Assembly (NCBI RefSeq): GCF_047495495.1
Contig: NZ_CP179930.1
Coordinates: forward strand, 434,001 to 498,000
Direction of reading: 5' to 3'
Length of the DNA: 64,000 nucleotides
Origin: Zymobacter sp047495495
GTDB taxonomy: Bacteria; Pseudomonadota; Gammaproteobacteria; Pseudomonadales; Halomonadaceae
Part shown: positions 46,201 to 53,847 of the stretch, piece after piece
Position numbering within the stretch: the stretch's first letter is position 1
Layout: the number at the start of each line of letters is the position of its first letter
Notes under the pieces: model-generated
Databases searched by the model: none
The model's input: only the letters and a program-made list of their open reading frames with translations
Told to the model about the DNA's origin: nothing
Position numbers and translations under genes: made by a program

Positions 46201-46552
46201 CGTTTTCGTTGGTATCACTTAATGCGTAGTGGAAGAATTTGGCATCAGGAGTGATAAACCAGCCTGCGCAGCGGTCATGCGCTTCATCATAAAGATAGAG
46301 GTAGCCTGTGCGCATCAGGCGCAGCGTGTAATGATGCTGTTCAAATGTAGTGGCCGCTAATGCTGGTGGTGGTGATAGCTTGGAAAGCCGGGACTCGTGG
46401 GTGGCTGTAACTGCATAGCGTACAGGCAGAATTGGTAGCCCTCGCGTTTGACAGAATTCGCAGCCATTCTTGGGTTTGTGGGCATGAGATGCATTCTGTG
46501 AGCATGCGCAGAGCCGCGAAAGGTTAATCGTGTTATCTGGTGTCGTTGTCAT
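43256..46552 (-). CDS. VasX-like type VI secretion effector (BTH_I2691 family)
   Basis: This large effector of 1098 residues has an N-terminal VasX-type region. Cysteines Cys15, Cys17, Cys31 and Cys34 surround GLPILPVRYAV, followed by YTLRLMRTGYLYLYDE, which is the family hallmark. A long central helical region follows. The C-terminal third has hydrophobic stretches (SAASASVGMLFAFYAFGEAL; GLTAIGIVFTYIPLPFGIGQ; LLMLLGAFVAWWGA), consistent with a colicin-like membrane-disrupting toxin. Its ATG overlaps the adaptor stop (ATGA). GC drops toward the 3' end, suggesting acquisition. No tss, vgrG or PAAR gene is in the window, so it is an orphan cargo module. Confidence 0.8.
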   Translation of the reverse strand: MTTTPDNTINLSRLCACSQNASHAHKPKNGCEFCQTRGLPILPVRYAVTATHESRLSKLSPPPALAATTFEQHHYTLRLMRTGYLYLYDEAHDRCAGWFITPDAKFFHYALSDTNENGLPCLVSNIRSDENKNTLLTCNDKSHHLLASMIRWPLKGCSRLWMMYSELPIPTKTLQSLVKQSAWRSANMQPIDAQAWSNGQFIQEGAFKVSQANQYLAEANTTQGTTYDCHPFQPDPLLGKGLELQQNITEFFTQYDQKNDQQGLVMALRDDIAIIETLNHDRHRPERILQSAIGNPDSELRPLNAKDYERRRQLQCYCLLNILNDNEVQKGQQEIDSYNERYKTPEGRHELAQPIVNAMALNGSVVINEGDYLLTPEENAAAVHRQVKKNQDALYKNIAEYVDIAAFQDFKNYYEKAVATRDNDLLANDKDYSLFATAALKKIMSAFSWLSDYPLLAASFMSILLRCIQGNVMTPASKELWEKQLLPADSVGIIVKTLGLQDDALAEKLIKKFTATENDFIDQLVKSKNIQKVLKEAKSFIDGLIKKLSKQASTALMQMGQRAFDASEQRPHAWRYASVRTANILRLASNEPLYVAVKVTMPRSEGINFLLALPDEVHANPEALSPQMKEVTVNQDNEGRITRISNKPCNHISAPPNEEKLTLTLLVTEQDKKEFSPSGTTYDAYQDPKTGVYSVNVEGTGEKTTINAARFARLKKGMVNVLRAESTYSAASASVGMLFAFYAFGEALIKQDKTAKDWVSLSSSFLGVIKSGATWRDVIANAIPEEERVGELILWSETAWLKSIGHGINIFGIIGALYDFDQAVQAQRNGESGRVVASAYASAGLTAIGIVFTYIPLPFGIGQIVGILLMLLGAFVAWWGAQTLTLEQRMWFHRSVFGLPGKYYNAEHFGGHPPSEHAPDSAQLSYHKNALNDEMLALSLLVQGIKLEIDYQGIFSGQNIKKAAINSLGVAGTVYNTLTDDHMTSVTIKTTIPIELDCIIQLTLTSDNIDSVGEINYDNKIRESYIKIGNSVKLHRAINNNISNEKTIKYKSTDNEVIIEKEQVVKLATLYPITLSIVDTKDVHHVIAKDTYVINTIR

Positions 46553-47409
46553 GCGGGGCAAGGCTCCCGAGGTGTCCACTGTTCTATAAGGGCCCATTCT
46601 TTAGCGGTCATGGCATTGAGCATGGCGGTAAGCGGGTGACCTTCGGTTCGATGACGAATCATCAACTGGTGAAATCTAGGCGTTGTATCGAAGCGCCAGC
46701 GCAGCTGTGTGCCGATGAGTACGAAGGTAATTCGGTCGGTGCTGTCATCCAGTCCTTGTTGGTCCGCTATGGTTAACCAGGCCACGATGATGCGGTAATG
46801 GTCGTCGGGCAAACGCGCGGGAGCGATATAATCCACCCATGCGCGGCGAATATGTTCGACTTCGTCTGTATAGCTAATAGCCTGCCATTGATGTTGGTCG
46901 ATGCAGCGAAAAGGCGATCGCGCCGACGAACATACCAACGTGTGCGGCGTGCAATGGGCGTCCAGCAATGTCCAGTGTGTTATGGGTCCCATCAATGTGC
47001 TGCGCTGACCTTCATCCAGAATATGCTCGAGTTGATCCAATACGCGGGGATCAAAATAACGCAACAGCATGCGGCGGCGATCCGCCGTATGTTGCACCAG
47101 CTGGCCTTCTAGGTGAGTTACCATCTTTGGCGGAGAGGCCGTTGTGACAAGCCAGCCTCCGAAAGTTTCGCGGGGCCAGCGTTTGGCCTTTAGCCATTCT
47201 TCCGCCTCTTCTTTGATGTCGGGGCGCTGATGCAGGTCAATAAGACGCAGTGCCCAGTGTGCTGGCTGCTTAAGGTGGGGCTGGTGAATGACGTATAACC
47301 CTTTGTCAGGCGTTACGTCGCGTGCACTCGTTAGGTGTTGAGGATCTTGATGGCGTGGGTTAAGCAGCAGGTAACGAGGCGGCGGTGCCGATGATGCGTC
47401 GGCGATCAT
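46549..47409 (-). CDS. DUF4123 type VI effector adaptor (Tec/VasW-like)
   Basis: DUF4123 proteins load effectors onto VgrG or PAAR spikes. The 286-residue product has the family block RRRMLLRYFDPRVLDQLEHILDEGQRSTLMGPITHW and an N-terminal region with ALRLIDLHQ. In Vibrio cholerae the equivalent gene vasW lies directly before vasX, as here. The start at 47409 follows AGGA by 8 nt. There is no signal peptide, as expected for a cytosolic chaperone. Confidence 0.82.
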   Translation of the reverse strand: MIADASSAPPPRYLLLNPRHQDPQHLTSARDVTPDKGLYVIHQPHLKQPAHWALRLIDLHQRPDIKEEAEEWLKAKRWPRETFGGWLVTTASPPKMVTHLEGQLVQHTADRRRMLLRYFDPRVLDQLEHILDEGQRSTLMGPITHWTLLDAHCTPHTLVCSSARSPFRCIDQHQWQAISYTDEVEHIRRAWVDYIAPARLPDDHYRIIVAWLTIADQQGLDDSTDRITFVLIGTQLRWRFDTTPRFHQLMIRHRTEGHPLTAMLNAMTAKEWALIEQWTPREPCPA

Positions 47410-47646
47410 GACGAGGTCCTTCTGCCAGCATTGGATGGAAAATGCTAGCGCACATAGGGAGATATGCCGACTCGTTATAGTGTCGCAGCATAATCAGCAA
47501 TGCCGTCTGCTGCTTCCCAAAAGAAACTTCCTTGAGTGCACATCTGCACGATAGCGTGCTTGCAGGTATGATAGGGCGATCACGCTGCCTGAATCGTCAG
47601 CCTTCTTTCTTCCGTTATTTCTGTGTCAGCCAAAAGGTCTCGTTGC

Positions 47647-49107
47647 ATGTCTCATACCTTTCTTTTTCACGACTATGAAACCTTCGGGGCCGACCCTCGC
47701 CGTGATCGGCCGTCTCAGTTTGCGGCGATTCGCACCGATGCGGACTTCAACGAGATTGGTGAGCCTGTCGTGCTGTTCTGCAAGGTATCGGATGACTACC
47801 TGCCGCATCCGGCGGCCTGCGTGCTGACGCGCATCACGCCGCAGAAGGCCAACCGACGGGGGCTGCCGGAGATCGAGTTCGCGGAGGCCGTGCATGCCAT
47901 GATGTGCGAGCCCAACTCCTGTGTGCTGGGCTACAACTCGCTGCGCTTCGACGATGAGGTTACGCGTCATCTGTTTTACCGCAATCTGCTGGACCCCTAT
48001 GGGCGTGAGTGGCAGAACGGCAACTCTCGCTGGGATCTGATCGATGTCGTGCGTGCGTTCTATGCGCTACGTCCAGAGGGCATCGAGTGGCCGATGCGCG
48101 AGCTGCCGGACGGGCGCAAGGCGCCGAGTTTCAAGCTTGAGCATCTGACGGCCGCTAACGGCATTCCACATGAAGGGGCGCACGATGCGCTGTCCGATGT
48201 GCGGGCTACGATCGCGCTGGCGAAGTTGCTGCGGTCAGCCAATCCGCGGCTGTTCGACTATCTGTTCTCGCTGCGCAGCAAACACAAGGTCAATGAGATG
48301 CTGGACGTGGTCGCACGCCGTCCGGTTGTTCATGTGTCGCGCCGTTACCCGGCCGCTCAAGGGTGCAGTGCGCTGGTGGTGCCGTTAGCGCGTCATCCCA
48401 GTAACCCCAATGGGATCATTGTTTGTGATCTGTCCGTCGATCCGACACCGCTGCAGACCCTGACGGCGGAGCAGATCCGCGAGCGCGTGTTCATCAGCAA
48501 CGATGATCTTCCCGAGGGAGAAACGCGTATCCCGTTGAAGGTCATTCATGCAAACCGCTGTCCTGTCGTGCTGCCGATTAAAGCGCTGGATGCCGCCGCT
48601 GCCGAACGTCTGGGATTGGATAAGGCTACTGCCGAACAGCACTGGCAGCAGCTGGTGGCGGACCCCACGCTGATGGGTAAGGTCACAGCGGTATTCGACA
48701 AGGCGCATCCTGATGATGAATCGCCCGATCCCGATACCATGCTGTATAGCGGCAGCTTCTTTTCTGCATCCGACAAGCGTGAAATGGCGCAGGTGCATCA
48801 GCGCGAGTCGGGCTGGGATCTGGTGGGCATGGCCCCTGCCTTTCAGGACCTTCGCCTACCGGAGATGCTATTCCGAGTGCGGGCTCGCAGCTACCCGGAT
48901 ACGCTGGAAACGGCAGAGCGTCAGCAGTGGGAGGCTTTCCGCTGGGAGCGCTTCAACGATGCGCAGCACAGTGCGCTAACGCTGACTAACTTTGCACGTG
49001 AAATTGAACGCTACAATCAGCAGGACCTGACTCCGGAGGTCAGGCAGATTCTGGAAGAGGTGGTGATGCACGTCGAGTCGATCATGCCGTCTCAGGCCTT
49101 CGAGTGA
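47647..49107 (+). CDS. sbcB: Exodeoxyribonuclease I (SbcB)
   Basis: ExoI degrades single-stranded DNA 3' to 5' in recombination and mismatch repair. The 486-residue protein opens with HDYETFGADPRRDRPSQFAAIRTD, whose Asp and Glu form the first DEDDh metal pair. LGYNSLRFDDEVTRHLFYRN and HDALSDVRATIALAKLL carry the other catalytic residues. The SH3-like and C-terminal helical domains follow. The ATG at 47647 follows AAAGG; an upstream GTG at 47623 is less likely. It is monocistronic. Confidence 0.95.
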   Translation: MSHTFLFHDYETFGADPRRDRPSQFAAIRTDADFNEIGEPVVLFCKVSDDYLPHPAACVLTRITPQKANRRGLPEIEFAEAVHAMMCEPNSCVLGYNSLRFDDEVTRHLFYRNLLDPYGREWQNGNSRWDLIDVVRAFYALRPEGIEWPMRELPDGRKAPSFKLEHLTAANGIPHEGAHDALSDVRATIALAKLLRSANPRLFDYLFSLRSKHKVNEMLDVVARRPVVHVSRRYPAAQGCSALVVPLARHPSNPNGIIVCDLSVDPTPLQTLTAEQIRERVFISNDDLPEGETRIPLKVIHANRCPVVLPIKALDAAAAERLGLDKATAEQHWQQLVADPTLMGKVTAVFDKAHPDDESPDPDTMLYSGSFFSASDKREMAQVHQRESGWDLVGMAPAFQDLRLPEMLFRVRARSYPDTLETAERQQWEAFRWERFNDAQHSALTLTNFAREIERYNQQDLTPEVRQILEEVVMHVESIMPSQAFE

Positions 49108-49162
49108 GCGACGCTATCGCGGTGTAGCACTCAGGCACGCGTGCAGAGGTGATCCTCTGGCA

Positions 49163-49200
49163 ACGAAGCCCCCGTCATAGGGTTGTGGCGGGGGCTTCGT
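49163..49200. terminator. Hairpin between sbcB and ptrA
   Basis: ACGAAGCCCCCG and CGGGGGCTTCGT form a perfect 12-bp stem. T-runs are weak on both sides, so it is a probable shared terminator for the two convergent genes. Confidence 0.6.
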
Positions 49201-49224
49201 GCATTTCTTGGTAGGAAAAAATAC

Positions 49225-52128
49225 CTATTTTGCGCCTAGCGGAAACGGTTTCAGTGCACCGGTAATGTCATCCGTGGTCGCGGGCACGTCTTTGTCCGAT
49301 ACAGCGTCGAAACGCGGAGCTGTCCGGAAGGCGTGCCACGTGCTCTTGATGTCCTTAACGGTCACTTGCTGCACGGCCTTGATCAGGATGTCGCGGCGGT
49401 TGAAATCCGTCCAGCCGTAGAGTACCTGCCCCCAGACGCGATCTGTCAGTTCGCTCAGGCTGCTATCACGCTCCTTAAGGGAGGCGACAAGGGCATCCTT
49501 ATAGCGCTGCAGTTGTTTTGACGTCAGTGTCTTCATCGTACTGTCGAACTGATTTTCCCATGCGCCGACGCGCTCGAAGAGCACTTGGCTGCTGCGGGTC
49601 GGTGACTGCAGTACATACATGATACCGGGCACCTGAAGGATGCTGTTTTCGCGCGCCGTTGCCACATAACCGAGCTGTTCGCGTGTGCGCAGCTGAGTGA
49701 AGAATGGCTGGCTCATCAGCTGGCCCAGCACCATGTAGCGCGCCGTTTCGGCAGGGCTGTCGCTGCGGGCCTGGGTGTAACGGAAAATGGCCGAGTCTTT
49801 CTGATCGGTCTGCGGGCGGAAGGTTGGCAGGGTACCTTTCAAGGCCAGCGTCTTCGGTTTGATATCCGGAGTCAGCGGAAGCTGAGGTTTCAGCTGCGAG
49901 TTAATGACATCGGCCGTCTTGCGTGCGGTAGCTTCATCAAGGTTGCCTACGACGACCCCCTGAATGTGCAGTTCCTTGAGCCACTGCTGACGATAGTCAA
50001 TCAGGTCCTGCAGGGTCAGGTCTTTCAGTGCGTCCATTTCTTGGGGCGTGGACCAATGCGGTGCGATTAGACGGCGGTTCGCTTGGCTGACGAGCTGACG
50101 GAACAATGTGCCGTGCTCTTCGTTGCGCAGCATGTCGGCAGTCCGCTGCTTGATACGGTTGAAGCTGTCAGCCTTTATCTCGCCAGTCTGCAGTTGGCGA
50201 AGCAGCGTATCCATAACTTCGGGCTGACGGTCACGCCACCCTGCCAGCGAGATGGTGGTGCCGTAGATATGCGCGCTGGCTCCGCTGGTCTGTCCTGCTT
50301 CAGCCGCCGGATAGAGCGCTTCTGACAGGCTGTCGTTGAGCCAGCGTGTCAGCAGGATGTTCAGCATGTGGTCGCGGGGTGTGCGAGCGCTGAGCGGGTT
50401 GATCAGGTTAAGGCGCCATTCCACGCTCGGAGTGCCGAAGGAGCTGTCGGGGGCGTACCACAGGTCCATACCGGGCTGAGTCGTGATCTGGTGCGGCTTC
50501 GCTGATGTCAGCGGCAGCACGGTCAGGTCTCGGGCGATGAAGGGGTTCTGGGTGGGAACGCGCAGTCCCTCAAGAGCCTTGCCGGTAGGCCACTGGGCCA
50601 TACGCTCAGCTGTGTAGGGGACTTTGAAGTCCTGAGTAGTCTTGTCTCCTTTGACGTCCGGCGCTGTGTACAGGCGCAGCAGACGCTGCGGTGTCATGCT
50701 GTCGAGTACGTGCTGGATCAAGGCCGGGTCGAAGCGTTCGAGACGGAAGTTGGCCACGTTCACTTCGCTGATCGGTACTTGCTGCATCACCAGCGCGAGC
50801 ATTGAGGCACGCTCGAATGAGGTGTCGGTCTGCAAGAAGCGGAACTGCTGGCGCAGCAGCAGCGACAGTTCGTCGAAGCGCCACGGCTCGATGCTGTGGC
50901 GAACTTGGTCGATGTAGGCAAATACGCTGGCTTGGATGTCGTCGAGGTGATGACGGCCTTCGGGCGTCAGGGAGATGTCGATGGCCATCAGGTCCTGACG
51001 ACGGTCGGTGTCGACGGTGTCCACGCTTAGGCCCGTCGCCCAGCCTTTTTCACGCAGGCGGCTCAGCAGGCTGCCTTCACTTTCGTTGCCCAGTACGGAG
51101 CCAATGATGCGCACGGGCTGCTGTTCCATATGCAGCAGATCCGATGGCACCTGGAAGATGAACTGGACTTCAGGTGTTTCTTGCTGGCTGCGGGCGGTGA
51201 CGGCGAGGGGGAACTGATCGGGGCGGATCAGGTCTGCCGTAATAGGGGCGTCGTCGATTTTGCGATCAGGGACGTCCTTGAAGGAAGCCCGTACCCACTG
51301 TTCCAACTGTTCAATCGGCTGTGGTCCCATGACCACCAGCTTCATGTTCCGAGCACTGTAGTGATGGGTATAAAACGCTAGTAGACGATCGCGCAGCGTG
51401 CCCGCGGGGCCATCCTTCAGCGTATCCAGACTGCCGACGCTGAAACGGTGGAACGGGTGGGCGGGGTTGGTCACCAGATTGAGGACGTCGTTGATGCGGA
51501 ACGCGTCATTCTGCATCTGCATCTGGTACTCGGAGTTGACCGCATGGCGTTCACGATCGACGAACTCAGGATTGAACTGGGGAGCGACAAAGAACTGCGC
51601 AAAGCGATCCAGCGCTTCCTTGTAGTGGTCTGGTGTGATCGAGAAGATGAAATTCGTATGATCGGACGCTGTGTAGGCGTTGGTCTGTCCGCTATTGGCC
51701 GAAATGAAGTCCATGAACTCGCCCGGCGTTGGATAGCGCTGAGTGCTGATGAACAGCATGTGCTCAAGGAAGTGGGCCAGCCCTGGAACGTCGGCTGGCT
51801 CCTGTGCGCTCCCTGCGTTGACGTCCATTGCTGCGCTGGCCTTATCCGCGCGTGGATCATGGACCAGAAGCACCTGCAGGCCATTTGCCAGCGTCACCGT
51901 ACGGTACTGGGACGGATCGTTGGGACTGCTGATGATGGTTGATGAGGCGGGGTTGCGCGCTGGCAGGGTCAAGTCGATGCCCTGATGGGCGGGCGTCGTC
52001 TGTGCCGTAGCTGGCGTGAGTGCCAGTGCCGGAGTGGTCATGGGTACCAGCAGACTACCAATCAGCAGGCCGCTTGCCAGCTGCGGCAGGCGGAGGCGTT
52101 GCAGATAAAACGTTGGGCGTCGTGTCAT
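49225..52128 (-). CDS. ptrA: Pitrilysin-family M16 protease (protease III)
   Basis: This is a periplasmic insulinase-type zinc peptidase of 967 residues, near E. coli PtrA (962). A signal peptide (to TPALA) precedes four homologous domains. The inverted zinc motif is GLAHFLEHMLFI (HxxEH), with the third ligand downstream in HAVNSEY. The C-terminal ERDSSLSELTDRVWGQ belongs to the last M16C domain. The ATG at 52128 lies 8 nt from AGGA, and the longer frames to 52188 are unlikely. It follows the SRAP gene by 56 bp and is probably cotranscribed. Confidence 0.9.
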   Translation of the reverse strand: MTRRPTFYLQRLRLPQLASGLLIGSLLVPMTTPALALTPATAQTTPAHQGIDLTLPARNPASSTIISSPNDPSQYRTVTLANGLQVLLVHDPRADKASAAMDVNAGSAQEPADVPGLAHFLEHMLFISTQRYPTPGEFMDFISANSGQTNAYTASDHTNFIFSITPDHYKEALDRFAQFFVAPQFNPEFVDRERHAVNSEYQMQMQNDAFRINDVLNLVTNPAHPFHRFSVGSLDTLKDGPAGTLRDRLLAFYTHHYSARNMKLVVMGPQPIEQLEQWVRASFKDVPDRKIDDAPITADLIRPDQFPLAVTARSQQETPEVQFIFQVPSDLLHMEQQPVRIIGSVLGNESEGSLLSRLREKGWATGLSVDTVDTDRRQDLMAIDISLTPEGRHHLDDIQASVFAYIDQVRHSIEPWRFDELSLLLRQQFRFLQTDTSFERASMLALVMQQVPISEVNVANFRLERFDPALIQHVLDSMTPQRLLRLYTAPDVKGDKTTQDFKVPYTAERMAQWPTGKALEGLRVPTQNPFIARDLTVLPLTSAKPHQITTQPGMDLWYAPDSSFGTPSVEWRLNLINPLSARTPRDHMLNILLTRWLNDSLSEALYPAAEAGQTSGASAHIYGTTISLAGWRDRQPEVMDTLLRQLQTGEIKADSFNRIKQRTADMLRNEEHGTLFRQLVSQANRRLIAPHWSTPQEMDALKDLTLQDLIDYRQQWLKELHIQGVVVGNLDEATARKTADVINSQLKPQLPLTPDIKPKTLALKGTLPTFRPQTDQKDSAIFRYTQARSDSPAETARYMVLGQLMSQPFFTQLRTREQLGYVATARENSILQVPGIMYVLQSPTRSSQVLFERVGAWENQFDSTMKTLTSKQLQRYKDALVASLKERDSSLSELTDRVWGQVLYGWTDFNRRDILIKAVQQVTVKDIKSTWHAFRTAPRFDAVSDKDVPATTDDITGALKPFPLGAK

Positions 52129-52184
52129 GTAGGACATCCTATCTGTCTGTGGTGAAGGCGCTTCTATGCGTCTAATGGGCCGTG

Positions 52185-52931
52185 TCACTGCTGTGCGTCA
52201 GCGTCATCATTGCGGGGAGCGGTGCGCATTGGGCCAATCGGATGGCTTAAGTGCCACTCCTGACAGGACGGCGCGTTGATCGCGCGGCTGACGGGAAAGA
52301 TGCCCAGCGCGTCGAGCGGCGCAGGTGATAGCAGAGCACAGGCTTCTTCTGGTGTCGTTGTTGCAGAGAGCCAAGTCGAAACTGACTCCGCTTCCAGAAT
52401 AGCAGGAAGACGATCGCTGAACGGTGCAATCAGCGCATTGGATTCGAGGGTAATCAGCGCAAAAGATTCCCGCCCTCGTGGCGATGAAGAAGAATGGGGG
52501 GGCATCGTTTTCTGTAAAGGGTCTGGGTAGAACGTGCGGATGCCCGCCAGCAGTAGCGGTCGCCGGTCGACGTGCGTCACCATGAACGGCTGCTTGCCAC
52601 TGGCCTGCGTCATCCAGATATAGACGCCAGTCACGGGAACGAGACAGCGGTGATGGCGAGCGTCGCGGTACATGGGGCGACTATCCAACACCTCTAATCG
52701 AGCGCAGTGTGGGGCCCGGTCCAGCTGCTTCAGCCACGGTGGCGTCAGTCCCCAGAATGCAGAGCGCAGTTCTGGCGCGCCTTCCTCTGTCAGCGCGATG
52801 ATGCTGGTAGGGTGGCGCGGAGAGTGATTGGGGCTGGTCAGCAGTGGCTGGCGAATCGTTGGCGACGGAAGGCCCGTCGGCGTCAAGAGGGCCGCGATAT
52901 TCATCTCGGCAATATGCAGGCGTCCAGCCAT
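52185..52931 (-). CDS. SRAP (YedK/HMCES) domain protein lacking catalytic residues
   Basis: SRAP proteins crosslink to abasic sites in single-stranded DNA through Cys2. This 248-residue homologue keeps the scaffold: GR at 3-4, AFWGLTPPW near 60, DSRPMYRDARHHRCLVPVTGVYIW, SFALITLESNALIAPFSDRLPAIL. Every catalytic position is changed: Cys2 is Ala (M-A-G-R), the Asn of the NAR motif is Cys76, Glu105 is Ile in GVYIW, and the active-site His of the IHDRMP block is Ser172. The ATG is firmly placed 7 nt after AGGAG, so Cys2 is not hidden by a wrong start. It may be a DNA-binding pseudoenzyme. It is divergent from a TetR gene and precedes ptrA. Confidence 0.82.
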   Translation of the reverse strand: MAGRLHIAEMNIAALLTPTGLPSPTIRQPLLTSPNHSPRHPTSIIALTEEGAPELRSAFWGLTPPWLKQLDRAPHCARLEVLDSRPMYRDARHHRCLVPVTGVYIWMTQASGKQPFMVTHVDRRPLLLAGIRTFYPDPLQKTMPPHSSSSPRGRESFALITLESNALIAPFSDRLPAILEAESVSTWLSATTTPEEACALLSPAPLDALGIFPVSRAINAPSCQEWHLSHPIGPMRTAPRNDDADAQQ

Positions 52932-53133
52932 GCAACAGCTCCTGTACGTAAGTACATGTCGGTGGGCAGTGATAATGCAACTTACTGATGTTACTGATAC
53001 TATTTTGCTTTAGCCTGGCGAAGTAATGCCAATATTTCCAGTATGTCATGCTTGCATCTGATTGTGGGCACGATATGCTGACAATACCATCGGAAACAGT
53101 GTTTGATATCCGAGTCGATCATCGAGGAGCACC

Positions 53134-53766
53134 ATGATGGCGCGTCCACGTCAGCATGCGCCGGAAGCCTTGCATGCCAAGGTTATGGCGGCCTGCAGTG
53201 AATGGCTGGCATCCCGGTCGGTTCACCACCTGTCCTTGCGCTCTCTGGCGCGAGATATTGGCTGTGCCCCCAGCACGCTGCTGAAGCTTTATGGTAGCTT
53301 CAACAACCTGCTGCAGTATGTGAATATCGAGACCTTGGCTATTCTGCGCTCGACCGTCGATGCGCGTAGTCATGTTCCCGCAGAAGAGCTGCTTGGCGCG
53401 CTGGCCGCGTCCTACTGGAGTTTTGCCCACGATAATCCTTATCGCTGGGAGCTGCTGTTCGACTATCCTCTGGCACAGGAAGGAGAGCTCGATCAGCGTC
53501 AGAATGTCGCGATCGAAGAGTTGTTCGTGGTCGTTCACGCCGCACTGAAGGAAATCTGTCCGTCTCTGGACGAAGTGGTGCTCAGCCGAATGGCGCGTAC
53601 CCTCTGGGGCAGCGTGCATGGGCTGGTACAGTTGGGCCTGAACGATCGTTTGGGCCAGTGGAACGGTAAGGCCTATCAGGTACCCGAACTGCTGGATCAG
53701 CTACTCGACATGACGCTGGCGGGGCTGAAGGCCAGCTGCCCGTTGCCGGGGGCTTCCGAGTCCTGA
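53134..53766 (+). CDS. TetR-family regulator (WHG-type C-terminal domain)
   Basis: This is a 210-residue regulator with an N-terminal HTH (LSLRSLARDIGCAPSTLLKLYGSFNNLLQYVN) and a C-terminal ligand domain with PYRWELLFDYPL, typical of the WHG subfamily. The ATG follows GAGGAGC. It is divergent from the SRAP-ptrA operon and lies 81 bp before the LplT-PlsC fusion gene, so either could be a target. Confidence 0.85.
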   Translation: MMARPRQHAPEALHAKVMAACSEWLASRSVHHLSLRSLARDIGCAPSTLLKLYGSFNNLLQYVNIETLAILRSTVDARSHVPAEELLGALAASYWSFAHDNPYRWELLFDYPLAQEGELDQRQNVAIEELFVVVHAALKEICPSLDEVVLSRMARTLWGSVHGLVQLGLNDRLGQWNGKAYQVPELLDQLLDMTLAGLKASCPLPGASES

Positions 53767-53847
53767 GCCCGAAACGAGCGGCCAGTAGCGTAGCGATGTT
53801 CGATGCTTTTCTTCTTTCCTGATCCCTCTCATTGACGGAATGCATGA

